Assembly: GCA_036264355.1 (NCBI GenBank)
Contig: DATARD010000380.1
Location: forward strand, 9,804 to 73,803
Direction of reading: 5' to 3'
Origin: UBA5704 sp036264355
GTDB taxonomy: Bacteria; Acidobacteriota; Thermoanaerobaculia; Multivoradales; UBA5704
Length of the DNA stretch: 64,000 nt
Made by a program: the position numbers and the translations under genes. Of this stretch, positions 42,562 to 50,377 are shown in pieces. The notes below the pieces were generated by a model. It was given only the letters and a program-made list of their open reading frames with translations. It had not been told where the DNA came from and did no database searches. Each line of letters starts with the position of its first letter. Within the stretch, counting starts at the first letter, position 1.

Positions 42562-43500
42562 ATGAAAAAGCACGACGAGAGCTATCGGCTCTTGTTCTCC
42601 ATCCCGCGGATGATCATCGAGCTCCTCCGGGGATTCTTCGGCCAAGCTTGGGTCGACCGCATGGACTTCGAGACTCTGGAGCGGGTCAATTCCAGCTACG
42701 TCTCCCCGAAGCTCCGCAGGCGGGAGACCGATATCGTCTGGCGTGCCCGCCTCAAGGACGGCAGACCCGTCTACGTCTATCTGCTGCTCGAGCTCCAATC
42801 AAGCGTCCAGAAGTACATGGCCGTCCGCCTGATGGTCTACGTGGGTCTGCTCTACCAGGATCTCATCAAGAGAGGAGAGCTGTCTCCCGACGGCAAGCTG
42901 CCTCTCGTCATCCCCATCGTCCTTTACAATGGTGAAGAGCGCTGGTGGGCGCCGCTCCAGTTGGCCGACCTGATCGAGGAGGTCGATCCGGAGGCCGATC
43001 TGTTCCGGCCCAGCTTTGCCTGCAAGCTGATCGACGCGGGATCCTACGCTCTGGACGATCTCGCGGCGCAGGAGAGTAATGCCGTCGCGGCGCTCTTCTG
43101 GCTGGAGAAGACTCCCGAGCCGGAAGGTCTCCAGCAAGGCATCGACCGGCTGGCGAAAGATCTGGACCAACCGGAGGATGGCGAGCTGCGGAGCGCCTTC
43201 GCGAGCTGGCTGTTGCTGGTGCGGTTCGCAGACGAGGACGAGTTACCAGACACCCTGGGATTGGAGGACTTTCGAACCATGCTGACAAAACGAGCTGTGG
43301 AGTGGAACGAGAAGCTCCTGGAGCGGGGACGCCAGGAGGGAGAGGCAGGGCTTGTGCTCCGCCTGCTCGAGCAAAAGTTTGGCCCTCTCGATGCACGGAG
43401 CCGGAAACGGGTGACGTCTGCCGGCAAAGATCAACTGGACGCTTGGACGGATCGGATCCTGGTCGCAGAGAAGATCAGCGACGTCTTTCGAGAGAGCTGA
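42562..43500 (+). CDS. Rpn-family recombination-promoting nuclease / PD-(D/E)XK protein
   Basis: The product has 312 residues; GGGGAGGCTGGGAGC precedes the ATG. The N-terminus KKHDESYRLLFSIPRMIIELL, TDIVWRARLKDGRPVYVYLLLELQS (D57, E77-x-Q79 of the PD-ExK core) and LPLVIPIVLYNG match the Rpn/YhgA family. The C-terminus EGEAGLVLRLLEQKFGPLDARSR resembles DUF4351, its common partner domain. These are often misannotated as transposases. They act in recombination and possibly phage defence. Its upstream region carries a CCGTAAC motif also found before nearby genes. Confidence 0.85.
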   Translation: MKKHDESYRLLFSIPRMIIELLRGFFGQAWVDRMDFETLERVNSSYVSPKLRRRETDIVWRARLKDGRPVYVYLLLELQSSVQKYMAVRLMVYVGLLYQDLIKRGELSPDGKLPLVIPIVLYNGEERWWAPLQLADLIEEVDPEADLFRPSFACKLIDAGSYALDDLAAQESNAVAALFWLEKTPEPEGLQQGIDRLAKDLDQPEDGELRSAFASWLLLVRFADEDELPDTLGLEDFRTMLTKRAVEWNEKLLERGRQEGEAGLVLRLLEQKFGPLDARSRKRVTSAGKDQLDAWTDRILVAEKISDVFRES

Positions 43501-43510
43501 CGGCGTCCCT

Positions 43511-43532
43511 CCGGAGCGGAGCTCTGCTCCGG
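43511..43532 (+). terminator. Imperfect 22-bp palindrome after the Rpn gene
   Basis: CCGGAGCGGAG and CTCTGCTCCGG pair with one mismatch and lie 10 nt past the Rpn stop. No T-run follows, so a terminator role is weak; it could also be an operator. It lies 107 nt before the first CPxC protein. Confidence 0.35.
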
Positions 43533-43617
43533 TCAGATCTCTGGCACCCCACGCAACTTTCCCCTCCTGGCAGCGTATCAAGCGGTTACCACCGCAACGC
43601 TTTGCAGGAGGTGTCAC

Positions 43618-44370
43618 ATGTCCGGGAACAGAGAAGCATTGATGGCGCAGATTTTCTTCGCCATTGCCCGGGGAACCGGCGGCATGCGGGTCTCGCGGCA
43701 GGCGAGCGCATGGCTTTCAGCGCGGTATTTGCGCTGGCTCACCGCGGTGAAGCCGGGATTGAAGGCGGCGCCGATCGCTCTCTGGGCGGACAAAGGACAG
43801 GGATTTTTAGGCAAATTCAAGGAGATCGGCGAGCACGCCCGCGCCGGCTCGGCGATCGCCGCCGGTAGCGAGCTGACGATGGACGATGTCGCGGCCGCCG
43901 CCTGGCGGGTCGAATCGGAAGCCTCTTGCCCGTTCTGCCCGCTCTGGCCGCAGCCGTCTGGGCTGGAGAGGGAGACGCCGCTGGAAGATACCGTTTTCGG
44001 CCAGATCGTCTTCGCCCTCGCCCGCGGCGCCGGGGAGATGCGCCTCTCGCTCGAGGCGAGCGCATGGTTCCATGATGCCTATGCGCCGTGGCTGACGGCC
44101 ACCAAGCCGGAGCTCGTCTCCTCGCCCTTGGAAGTCTGGGAGATCATGGGGAAAGGCTTCCTGGCCAAATTCCGCGAGATCGGCAAGGGAGCCCGCGGCA
44201 TCGCCGGCGGCGAGATCCGCCGCGAGGAGCTGCAGGCCAGCGCGTGGGCAGTCGAAGCGGAGGCGCCGTGCCCATATTGCCCTATCGTGCCGCCGCCGGG
44301 CGTTCTTGAAGACGCCTCGTGCGGCGCCGGTGGTGCCGAGAGTCTGCTCCAGATCCAGCTCCCGGCCTGA
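43618..44370 (+). CDS. Duplicated CPxC-motif protein of unknown family (copy 1)
   Basis: The product has 250 residues, unrecognised. AGGAGG lies 6 nt before the ATG. It is an internal duplication: each half of about 115 residues runs VFFAIARGTGGMRVS-type start, a helical W-rich centre (ASAWLSARYLRWLTAVKP / ASAWFHDAYAPWLTATKP), FLGKFKEIG / FLAKFREIG, then ends in a CPxCP motif (C104-C107 and C218-C221, read ASCPFCP and APCPYCP). The tail ends QLPA. No signal or membrane segment. The C-x-x-C pairs suggest zinc or redox use. A second gene of the same family follows 157 nt downstream. Confidence 0.6.
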   Translation: MSGNREALMAQIFFAIARGTGGMRVSRQASAWLSARYLRWLTAVKPGLKAAPIALWADKGQGFLGKFKEIGEHARAGSAIAAGSELTMDDVAAAAWRVESEASCPFCPLWPQPSGLERETPLEDTVFGQIVFALARGAGEMRLSLEASAWFHDAYAPWLTATKPELVSSPLEVWEIMGKGFLAKFREIGKGARGIAGGEIRREELQASAWAVEAEAPCPYCPIVPPPGVLEDASCGAGGAESLLQIQLPA

Positions 44371-44393
44371 TCCTGCCTCCGTTCCCGACCCTG

Positions 44394-44416
44394 GGGAGCG
44401 GCAACGCGCCGCTCCC
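44394..44416 (+). terminator. Hairpin terminator after CPxC copy 1
   Basis: GGGAGCGGC (44394-44402) and GCCGCTCCC (44408-44416) form a perfect 9-bp stem with a 5-nt loop, followed by GTTTCCC. It lies 23 nt after the stop. The short T-run makes it a weak intrinsic terminator; reinitiation at the motif at 44433 is likely. Confidence 0.55.
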
Positions 44417-44432
44417 GTTTCCCTCCTCCGCG

Positions 44433-44450
44433 CGTAATGTCGTCCGTAAC
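44433..44450 (+). promoter_or_regulatory. Shared upstream motif CGTAATGTCGTCCGTAAC
   Basis: The same 18-bp form recurs at 45473-45490 (CGTAATGTTCCCCGTAAC), 83 and 50-71 nt before the CPxC copy 2 and STAND genes. Variants precede the Rpn gene (CCGTAAC at 42495-42501) and CPxC copy 1 (CGCAACTTTCCCC, from 43551). The repeated CGTAAY half-sites 12 bp apart suggest an ECF-type -35 element or an operator; the identity is inferred. Confidence 0.45.
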
Positions 44451-44527
44451 TCCGCCGGTGCCAAACTTCCAAAAGCCGGCTCCAAGAGGTGCATGGCAGT
44501 CGGCAATCCCTTGCAGGAGGTTTGATG

Positions 44528-45232
44528 ATGTCCGGGACAAGTAATGCATTGATGGTCCAGAGCCTTTTCTCCACCGCGCGGGGGACCCGCGGCATGCGGA
44601 TCTCTCGCGAGGCGAGCGCATGGCTGTCGGCTTGGCTGATGGAGACGAAGGCCGGCCTCGCCAAGCTCCAGGAGATCGGCGAACGGGCCCGCGAGACCGC
44701 GAGCGGCGGTGTGCTGCGGGTGGAGGACCTGGCCGCCGCCGCCGGACAGGTCGAGCTCGATGCCACCTGCCCCGGCTGCGCGGCCTGGCCACCGCCGGCG
44801 GCTCTGGAGATGGAGGCGCCGCTGGAGGACGCCGTCTTCGGACAGATCGTCTTCGCTCTCGCCCGGGGAGCCGGGAACGCGCGCCTCTCGCTCGACGCGT
44901 GCGCGTGGTTTCACGACCGCTACGCGGCCTGGCTGACGGCCACCAAGGTGGATCTCGTCGCGTCGCCGCTGGAGGTCTGGGAGACCATGGGCAACGGCTT
45001 CCTCTCCCGGTTCAAGGCGATCGGCGAAGGCGTCCGCAGCGTCACGGGCGTCTCCAGCGTCTCCGATATCGAGATCAGCCTCCAGGAGCTGCAGGCCAGC
45101 GCGTGGGAGGTCGAGGCGGAGTCTCCGTGCTCCTACTGCCCGAGCGAGCCGGGCGTTCAGGATGAAGACGCGTTCGGCTGGAACGCCGGTCTCTCCTCCC
45201 GAAGCCTGCTCCGGGTCCAGCTCCCGGCCTGA
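44528..45232 (+). CDS. Duplicated CPxC-motif protein of unknown family (copy 2)
   Basis: The product has 234 residues. ATG 44528 (second of ATGATG) is chosen because it gives MSGTSNALM, aligning with MSGNREALM of copy 1, and sits 7 nt after AGGAGG. The second half is nearly intact (VFGQIVFALARGAGN, ACAWFHDRYAAWLTATK and SPCSYC, with C201-C204). The first half lacks about 16 central residues relative to copy 1 and keeps a shortened CPGC (C81-C84). It ends LLRVQLPA, like copy 1. Same unknown function; the internal deletion suggests ongoing decay or specialisation. Confidence 0.6.
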   Translation: MSGTSNALMVQSLFSTARGTRGMRISREASAWLSAWLMETKAGLAKLQEIGERARETASGGVLRVEDLAAAAGQVELDATCPGCAAWPPPAALEMEAPLEDAVFGQIVFALARGAGNARLSLDACAWFHDRYAAWLTATKVDLVASPLEVWETMGNGFLSRFKAIGEGVRSVTGVSSVSDIEISLQELQASAWEVEAESPCSYCPSEPGVQDEDAFGWNAGLSSRSLLRVQLPA

Positions 45233-45243
45233 CTCGGATTAAA

Positions 45244-45445
45244 GGGTATTTGGAAATTCGAGCCGTTGTAGCCTCACCCCCCTGGCCCCCCTCTCCCATC
45301 CCCTCCCACCCTCCGGGAGAGGGGGGAATGGAGAGCCAGAGGGTGATGCGTGACCTGGGTGGTGGCGCCCCTCTCCCGGCGGCAGGGAGGGGATGGGAGA
45401 GGGGACGGGGGTGAGGCTCCACCGGTGGCGATTTCCCAAACACCC
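45244..45445. repeat. Palindromic repeat element with ~64-bp imperfect terminal inverted repeats
   Basis: The left arm (45244-45307, GGGTATTTGGAAATTCG...GCCTCACCCCC) is the inverted counterpart of the right arm (45385-45445, ending CGATTTCCCAAACACCC). Inside, CCGGGAGAGGGG (45313-45324) and CCCCTCTCCCGG (45368-45379) form a second inverted repeat. Total 202 bp. No transposase or clear target-site duplication is seen. It lies between copy 2 and the STAND gene and resembles a MITE or REP-type palindromic element. Confidence 0.65.
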
Positions 45446-45539
45446 TCTTCGCTCCTTCCCGTAGCGTTCGCGCGTAATGTTCCCCGTAACCCGGGTATGG
45501 CAGACTCGGTATCGTCAATTTCACGTCTCTCTCAAAACT

Positions 45540-48500
45540 ATGCGCTCACTTCCTCTCCGGATGCCGGCGATTCTGGTCCATGCCTGGTCGGACCCCGCGG
45601 TCGAAGTCTGCCCGCCGGAGACCGCGGCGGCTCTCCTGGCGCTGCCCGGTGTCGTCCGGCTCGGCCCGGGACGCTTCGCGATCGTGCCGGTGGCGAACGA
45701 TCCGGGGGAGATGGAGACGGCGCTGCGCTGTGGCGAGCGGTTGCTGGCGGCGCGGGACGGCGATCGCCGGGCGGTGCTCCTGCTGCCCGTCCAGGTGCGG
45801 CTCGGCCTCGGACCACGGTCGCCGGCGGCCGAGCTGATCGCCGAGCCTCTGCTCGACGACCTGGAGCAGCAGGTGCCGATCCTGCCGTGGGGCGCGGTCT
45901 ATTTTTCCGGCTATGCGATGGCGCGCGCCGAGTCGCGGCTGGAAATGAAGATGTGCGGCCTCTATGAAGGGCCGTCGGGAACCCAGGTCACGCTGTTCCG
46001 CCCGCTCCGGCCGCGCGACGACGTGCGCCCGTGGCACAACACGCATCTGGTCGACCGGCCGCTGGAGTATGTGCCGCGTCCGGATCTGGAAAGCGAGCTG
46101 GCGGCGGTCTCGGAGACGGCGGTGCTGCGGATCACCGGCGCGATGGGCTGCGGCAAGACCCGGCTGGTGTGGGAAACCCTGGGACCGGAGCGCCGGAAGA
46201 CAGAAGGCGGCGGCGCCTTCTGTCTCTGGGTGAGCCTGCGCGGGCGGCGGGACGAGCCGGCCCGGCCGCTCGCGGCGTTGCGGCGGCAGCTCGTGCGGCT
46301 CGCCGGCAAGGATGCGCTCGCCGGGCTGATCCAGGCCGAGGCGCCGCCGTCCGATCTGCCGGAGCTGCTCGCCAAGTCGCTGGTGCTCGCCAGCCGCCGC
46401 GCCGGCGCTCCCCTGCGCCTGGTCTGCGACGACGTGCACGTGGCGGATGTCGAGACGCAGAGACTGATCGCGGGCCTCGCCGCACACCCCGAGGCGGGGA
46501 GCTCCTTCTCGCTGGTGCTGGTGGGCCGGCCGCGTACATTCTTCCAGACGCTTCAGGCGTTCCAGACCCTCCCGGCGGTGTGGGCGGGCTGTCCGCAGGT
46601 GGCGGGGGCGCCCGAGGTGATCGTGCCGCCGATGGCCGCGGCGCCTCTCGCGGCGCTCGCCGGCAAGCTGTTCCACGATCTCCTGATGCCGACCGAGGTG
46701 AAGCAGCAGATCGTGGAGGCCTCGGGCGGATTCCCGCTGGCGCTCGAAGAAGAGCTGTCGCGGATGATCCAGCGCCGCCAGCTCCGGCACCACGGCAACT
46801 TCTTCGTCAGCGGCCGCCAGGACATCGACTTCGAGCCGTCGTTCCATCTCATCCAGGAGATGTGCGCCGAAGCCCGCGCGCTCGGCGATCCGACGCCGCT
46901 GCGCCTCCTCGCCCTGGCGGACACCGCGGTGCCGTCGTTCGCCCTGGCCGAGGCGGCTCTCGCCTGCGACGCGGCGCCGCCTCCGGGCTGGGAAGCGCCC
47001 TTCCTCGCCGGCGGCTGGCTGCGCCGGTCGCCGTCGCCCTGGGGGATCGGCGTCGATTTCGCCGCCACCGCATACGGCCGGGCGATGGCGGCGACGGTGG
47101 ATCCGGAAGCCGCGCCGGGCATGCGGAGCGCGCTGGGCGAGGTGCTCTCCGCGGCGGACGACCGGCCGCGCGGGCTGTGGCATTCCTACCGCCTGCTCTC
47201 GGGCGGACCCGGCGCCGTGCCGCGCATCCTCGAGCTCGCCCGCGAGCATCCGCAGAGCCTGCCGGCCCGCGAGGTGCTCGACGGTCTCGCCTGGGAGCTC
47301 GCCGCGCACCGCGAGCGCGGCGGCGATCAGGCGACCGAGATCCAGATCCTCTGGCTGCTCCTCCCGCTGGCGCGCCGCCTCGGCCGTCTGGAGCGCTTCG
47401 AGGGCGACGTCGCGCGGGCCGTCGAGCTTGCGCAAGCCGAGCCGCGCAAGCTCCTCGCCTTCTCCGGCCTCAAGGCGGATCTCGATCTCCAGAAGAGCCG
47501 CCTGGCCGACGGCGAGCGGACGCTGCGCGCCGTTCTCGATCAGGTGCTGGACGCCGATCCTTCGCACCAGTCGTTGCTGCTTTTACAGCTCGGCCGCCTG
47601 CTCGCCCGCCAGGAACGGCACAAGGAGGCCCGGCACCTGTTCGAGAACCTCCTCGCCACCGTCGAGGAGCGCGGCTCCACGGCGCTCGCCGCCACCTGCC
47701 GCTTCCACCTCGGCAACATCGCGCTACGCGAAGGGCGGCTGCGCGAGGCGCAGACGTACCACCGCGAAGCCATGCGGATGCGCCGCAAGGAGAAAAACCT
47801 CAAGGCGCTGGGATCGTCGCTCTCCGCGCTCGGCGCCGTGTACTCGACCCTGGGAGCCTTCCCGCGGGCGCTCTGGTACTACCAGGAGGCCGAGCGCGTG
47901 CTGCGCGAGTATGGCGAGGACGGCGAGGAGAGCTTCGCGCTGTTCGGTCTCGGCCGGGTGCTCGGTCTGTTGGGCGACGCGACCTCGGCCGCCGAGCCGT
48001 TGCGGCGCGCCCTGGCCCTGCGCGAAGGGAAGGCCGACGCGGTCGGCGAGGCGCTGGCCCGCTTGCAGGTCGCGGCGAACCACGCCGATCTGCAAAATCT
48101 GGACGAAGCGCTGGCCGAGGCCCGCCGCGCCCACTTCCAGCTCAGCCTGGCGCCGGAGAGCGGCATCCTCGGCGACGCCGAGCAGCTCCTCGGCCGCATC
48201 CACTTCCTGCTGCAACAGCTCGACGCGGCCGGCACGTCGTTCGCGACGGCGCTGGAGATCCACGAGCGCCACGGCGACCACGGCGCCGCATTGCGCGACC
48301 GGAGCTGGCTGCTGGAGACGGCCCTCGCCAACGGGAAGGAGACGGAGATCCGCCGGCTCTGCCGCGAGCTCGAGGCGGCGCTGGAGGCCGGCGTGCCGCC
48401 GCTCGGCGGCTCGTTTGCCGTCGTCGACTACCGGCTGGCCCGCGGCTGGGAGTGGCTGCGCCTCAACGGCCGCGGCGGCACCGATCCGGCGCGCTTCTTT

Positions 48501-48638
48501 GCCCGCGCCTACCAGACCCTCCTCGACACGGCCTCGCCGCTGCCCGAGGGCCTGCGCCGCCGCTTCCTCCTCCAGGTGCCGGAAAACGCCGCCATCGTCG
48601 AAGCCGCCGCCAGCCGCCACTTGGTCAGCCAGGCGTAG
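45540..48638 (+). CDS. STAND-like ATPase with TPR domain
   Basis: The product has about 1,032 residues. Starts at 45477, 45540 and 45561 are in frame without clear SD; 45477 lies inside the shared motif, so a later start is favoured. Residues 1-170 are an unassigned domain (LLPWGAVYFSGYAMARAESRLEM). The P-loop ITGAMGCGKTRL is near residue 200 and the Walker B-like LRLVCDDVHVAD is near 293. An LRR-like winged-helix-type region follows. The C-terminal third has several TPRs (HQSLLLLQLGRLLARQERHKEA, TALAATCRFHLGNIALREGR). STAND ATPases are signalling switches, some in phage defence. It follows the CPxC pair. Confidence 0.65.
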   Translation: MRSLPLRMPAILVHAWSDPAVEVCPPETAAALLALPGVVRLGPGRFAIVPVANDPGEMETALRCGERLLAARDGDRRAVLLLPVQVRLGLGPRSPAAELIAEPLLDDLEQQVPILPWGAVYFSGYAMARAESRLEMKMCGLYEGPSGTQVTLFRPLRPRDDVRPWHNTHLVDRPLEYVPRPDLESELAAVSETAVLRITGAMGCGKTRLVWETLGPERRKTEGGGAFCLWVSLRGRRDEPARPLAALRRQLVRLAGKDALAGLIQAEAPPSDLPELLAKSLVLASRRAGAPLRLVCDDVHVADVETQRLIAGLAAHPEAGSSFSLVLVGRPRTFFQTLQAFQTLPAVWAGCPQVAGAPEVIVPPMAAAPLAALAGKLFHDLLMPTEVKQQIVEASGGFPLALEEELSRMIQRRQLRHHGNFFVSGRQDIDFEPSFHLIQEMCAEARALGDPTPLRLLALADTAVPSFALAEAALACDAAPPPGWEAPFLAGGWLRRSPSPWGIGVDFAATAYGRAMAATVDPEAAPGMRSALGEVLSAADDRPRGLWHSYRLLSGGPGAVPRILELAREHPQSLPAREVLDGLAWELAAHRERGGDQATEIQILWLLLPLARRLGRLERFEGDVARAVELAQAEPRKLLAFSGLKADLDLQKSRLADGERTLRAVLDQVLDADPSHQSLLLLQLGRLLARQERHKEARHLFENLLATVEERGSTALAATCRFHLGNIALREGRLREAQTYHREAMRMRRKEKNLKALGSSLSALGAVYSTLGAFPRALWYYQEAERVLREYGEDGEESFALFGLGRVLGLLGDATSAAEPLRRALALREGKADAVGEALARLQVAANHADLQNLDEALAEARRAHFQLSLAPESGILGDAEQLLGRIHFLLQQLDAAGTSFATALEIHERHGDHGAALRDRSWLLETALANGKETEIRRLCRELEAALEAGVPPLGGSFAVVDYRLARGWEWLRLNGRGGTDPARFFARAYQTLLDTASPLPEGLRRRFLLQVPENAAIVEAAASRHLVSQA

Positions 48639-48644
48639 CCGGTC

Positions 48645-48968
48645 ATGGCACCCACCGTGCTCTCGGTCGACGGTGATCTTTCTCCGGACTTCCTGAAAAC
48701 CCTTGAATCTCTGGAAGCGCTGGACGACCGCGAGCTGTGGCGTCTGGCCGGCGAGGTCATGTCTCTGGAGGCGAGCCGAGAGCTTGAGAGCCTGCATCTC
48801 AAGATGGGTGACCAAGGTCTGAGCCCGGAGGAAGACGCCGCGCGCGCGCGGCTCATTCAAGAGTACGAGCGCTCGATGCTGATCCGGGCCCAGGCGGCAA
48901 AGCTCCTCAAAGATCGAGGGCGCGACATCTCCAGGCTCCTTTCAGTTGCGCGGGAACCATACAGGTAA
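48645..48968 (+). CDS. Homolog of the HNH-coupled antitoxin-like protein, without HNH partner
   Basis: The product has 107 residues starting 6 nt after the STAND stop. ESLEALDDRELWRLAGEVMSLEASRELESLHLK and RAQAAKLLKDRGRDISRLLSVA align with the C-terminal two-thirds of the gene at 27068, but the ribbon-helix-helix-like N-terminus is missing. No intact HNH gene follows; the sequence to about 49020 shows only short matching bits (see finding). It is either a STAND-associated accessory protein or a remnant. Confidence 0.6.
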   Translation: MAPTVLSVDGDLSPDFLKTLESLEALDDRELWRLAGEVMSLEASRELESLHLKMGDQGLSPEEDAARARLIQEYERSMLIRAQAAKLLKDRGRDISRLLSVAREPYR

Positions 48969-49519
48969 AGAGAGCGCGCTTCTCTTTCGTGCTCCTCCTC
49001 GCTGCGCCGGAATACACCTTTGGCAGACGGTGACTACGAATACGGGCAGGAGGATGGTCGAGTGTCCTCTGCTCGTTGGATTCTATTTTCAAAGAACGCC
49101 GTTCCGCTTCGCCCAGGCTTCGGCCGGCTCGGAATCGGCCGCGGGCGCTTTACCCAGGCCCATTCCGGGCTGACTCTGCGTCTGGCGGCGCGGCAGAGCC
49201 CTGCGCTGCTCCAGAACCGATCCGCTCAAGCCATCCGAAACGTCTGACGGCTTGAAGTCCCCCTGGTCACGACGGAATGGCGCCGGTCAGACCGTCCGCG
49301 GCTTCTGGCGCTCCAGAATCGGCTTGGCCAAGCCGTCCGAGTTTTCTGACGCTCTGGAATGGGGCTGATCAAGCCGCCCCGATCTTCTGATGAGTCGGAA
49401 TGGCTCTGCTCGAAACGTCATCGGTTCATGGCGAACGGAAACGGCGTCATCCAAGCCATCGCCCGCTTCTGGTAATGAAGAATGGAGCGGCTCAAACCGT
49501 CGTCGCGGCTCTTGAGGCT
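48969..49519. other. 550-nt gap with a decayed HNH-like start and a 41-bp repeat
   Basis: 48969-49060 has a stretch reading ALLFRAPPRCAGIH in one frame, reminiscent of the RxRxRCxYC start of an HNH gene but disrupted. 49212-49518 is the 41-bp degenerate tandem repeat. The rest carries short open frames without any family resemblance. No gene is supported here. Confidence 0.5.
49212..49518. repeat. 41-bp degenerate tandem repeat, seven units
   Basis: Units start at 49212, then 49273, 49314, 49355, 49396, 49437 and 49478. From 49273 they lie on an exact 41-bp grid; the first unit is set off by a 20-nt insertion. Each unit has a GGAATGG-like block, a TCAAGCCGTC-like block about 13 bp later, and a TTCTGG-like block near its end. 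Period 41 is not a multiple of 3, so it is not protein coding. Between the units there are no unique spacers, so it is not CRISPR. Confidence 0.75.
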
Positions 49520-50041
49520 CTACCGCGGGCGCCGCCGGTCGATCCCGTAGCACAACATCTCGCGCCCGATGTGCTCGATGCGCTTCAGCAGTTTTTCTCC
49601 GATCCGCTCGACGAGGCGGATGGAGGCGCGGTTGTCCGGGTGGACGAGACTGATCACACGGTCTTTCTTCCAGACGTTGAACGCATGGTGCAGAGCGGCC
49701 TGTGCGGCCTCGCTTGCATAGCCCTGCCCCCACCACCGCCGCGCCAGCCGCCCGGCGAGCTCGAACCCGGGCCAGCCTTCCGGCTCGAAAAAACCGGCGA
49801 GCCCCACGAACGAGCCGGTCTCCCTGTGCTCCACCGCCCAGGTGCCGGTTCCCCGAATGTACCAGTGGCCCACGACGTAGGTCAGATGCCGCCAGGCCCG
49901 GCCCCGGTCCCAGGTCTCGCCGATGTGGCGCATCACCTCGGGGTCCGCGTGCAACGCGGCGTAGTCGTCGAGATCGGCCTGATGGAGAGGCCGAAGCCAC
50001 AGCCGTTCGGTGGTCAGGGTCGGGATGACGGAATTCTCCAT
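49520..50041 (-). CDS. GNAT-family N-acetyltransferase (RimJ/RimL-type)
   Basis: The product has 173 residues; ATG 50041 has AAGGAG 6 nt upstream. TLTTERLWLRPLHQADLDDYAALHADPEVMRHIG, FVGLAGFFE, ELAGRLARRWWGQGYASEAAQAAL (acetyl-CoA-binding R-x-x-W-G-x-G-x-A) and VHPDNRASIRLVERIGEKL identify the RimJ/RimL-like GNAT class. Substrate unknown: N-terminal protein or small molecule. Its C-terminus ends against the 41-bp repeat, and its 5' leader overlaps the first peptide-gene duplication unit. Confidence 0.87.
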   Translation of the reverse strand: MENSVIPTLTTERLWLRPLHQADLDDYAALHADPEVMRHIGETWDRGRAWRHLTYVVGHWYIRGTGTWAVEHRETGSFVGLAGFFEPEGWPGFELAGRLARRWWGQGYASEAAQAALHHAFNVWKKDRVISLVHPDNRASIRLVERIGEKLLKRIEHIGREMLCYGIDRRRPR

Positions 50042-50170
50042 GGCTCTCTCCTTTTCGGTCCGCTTGTCCCGACTCTGGCAAAGGTGCAGACTGCCCCGGG
50101 GGCTCTCGATTTCTGACATCCGGTCAATGGCTGACCAGACACCTCTCGACCCCCGGAAAGAATCTGCCCC

Positions 50171-50287
50171 ATGATCCGTGCTCTTCTGCTGCTGGTGCTG
50201 GCCCTCGTCAACCCCGACGCGGGTGGCCGTTTCGACCCCGACGGCACCACCACCGACGCGGGCAACCGTTTCGACCCGAACGGCTGA
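50171..50287 (+). CDS. Small Leu-rich peptide A with duplicated DAGxRFD motif
   Basis: A 38-residue frame, ATG to TGA. Residues 2-13 are Arg then Leu/Val/Ala-rich, like a short signal or membrane segment. Residues 16-25 and 29-38 are two copies of the decapeptide DAG(G/N)RFDP(D/N)G, joined by TTT. GGAAAG lies about 10 nt upstream. The frame is preserved in the second copy at 50429, where substitutions leave the motif intact. No homolog is recognised. Best guess is a secreted or surface peptide; it may equally be an untranslated conserved sequence. Confidence 0.5.
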   Translation: MIRALLLLVLALVNPDAGGRFDPDGTTTDAGNRFDPNG

Positions 50288-50377
50288 TGGCGCGTAGTCG
50301 CCGGGTCGGTCCGCCGTTCCCTTGTCCCTGTCCTGGCAAAGGGGCAGACTGCCCCGGGGGTTCTCGATTTCTGACAC

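Noticed and set aside
42562..43500. Transposase (as such proteins are often annotated)
   Set aside because: The PD-ExK core and DUF4351 tail match Rpn nucleases; there are no terminal repeats or duplication around the gene.
45244..45445. Complete insertion sequence
   Set aside because: No reading frame of transposase size lies inside; the element is 202 bp.
48946..49173. A 75-codon open frame as a separate gene
   Set aside because: It has no SD and no family resemblance beyond the disrupted HNH-like bit; codon content is random.
49212..49518. CRISPR array or coding repeat
   Set aside because: Units abut without unique spacers and period 41 does not fit codons.
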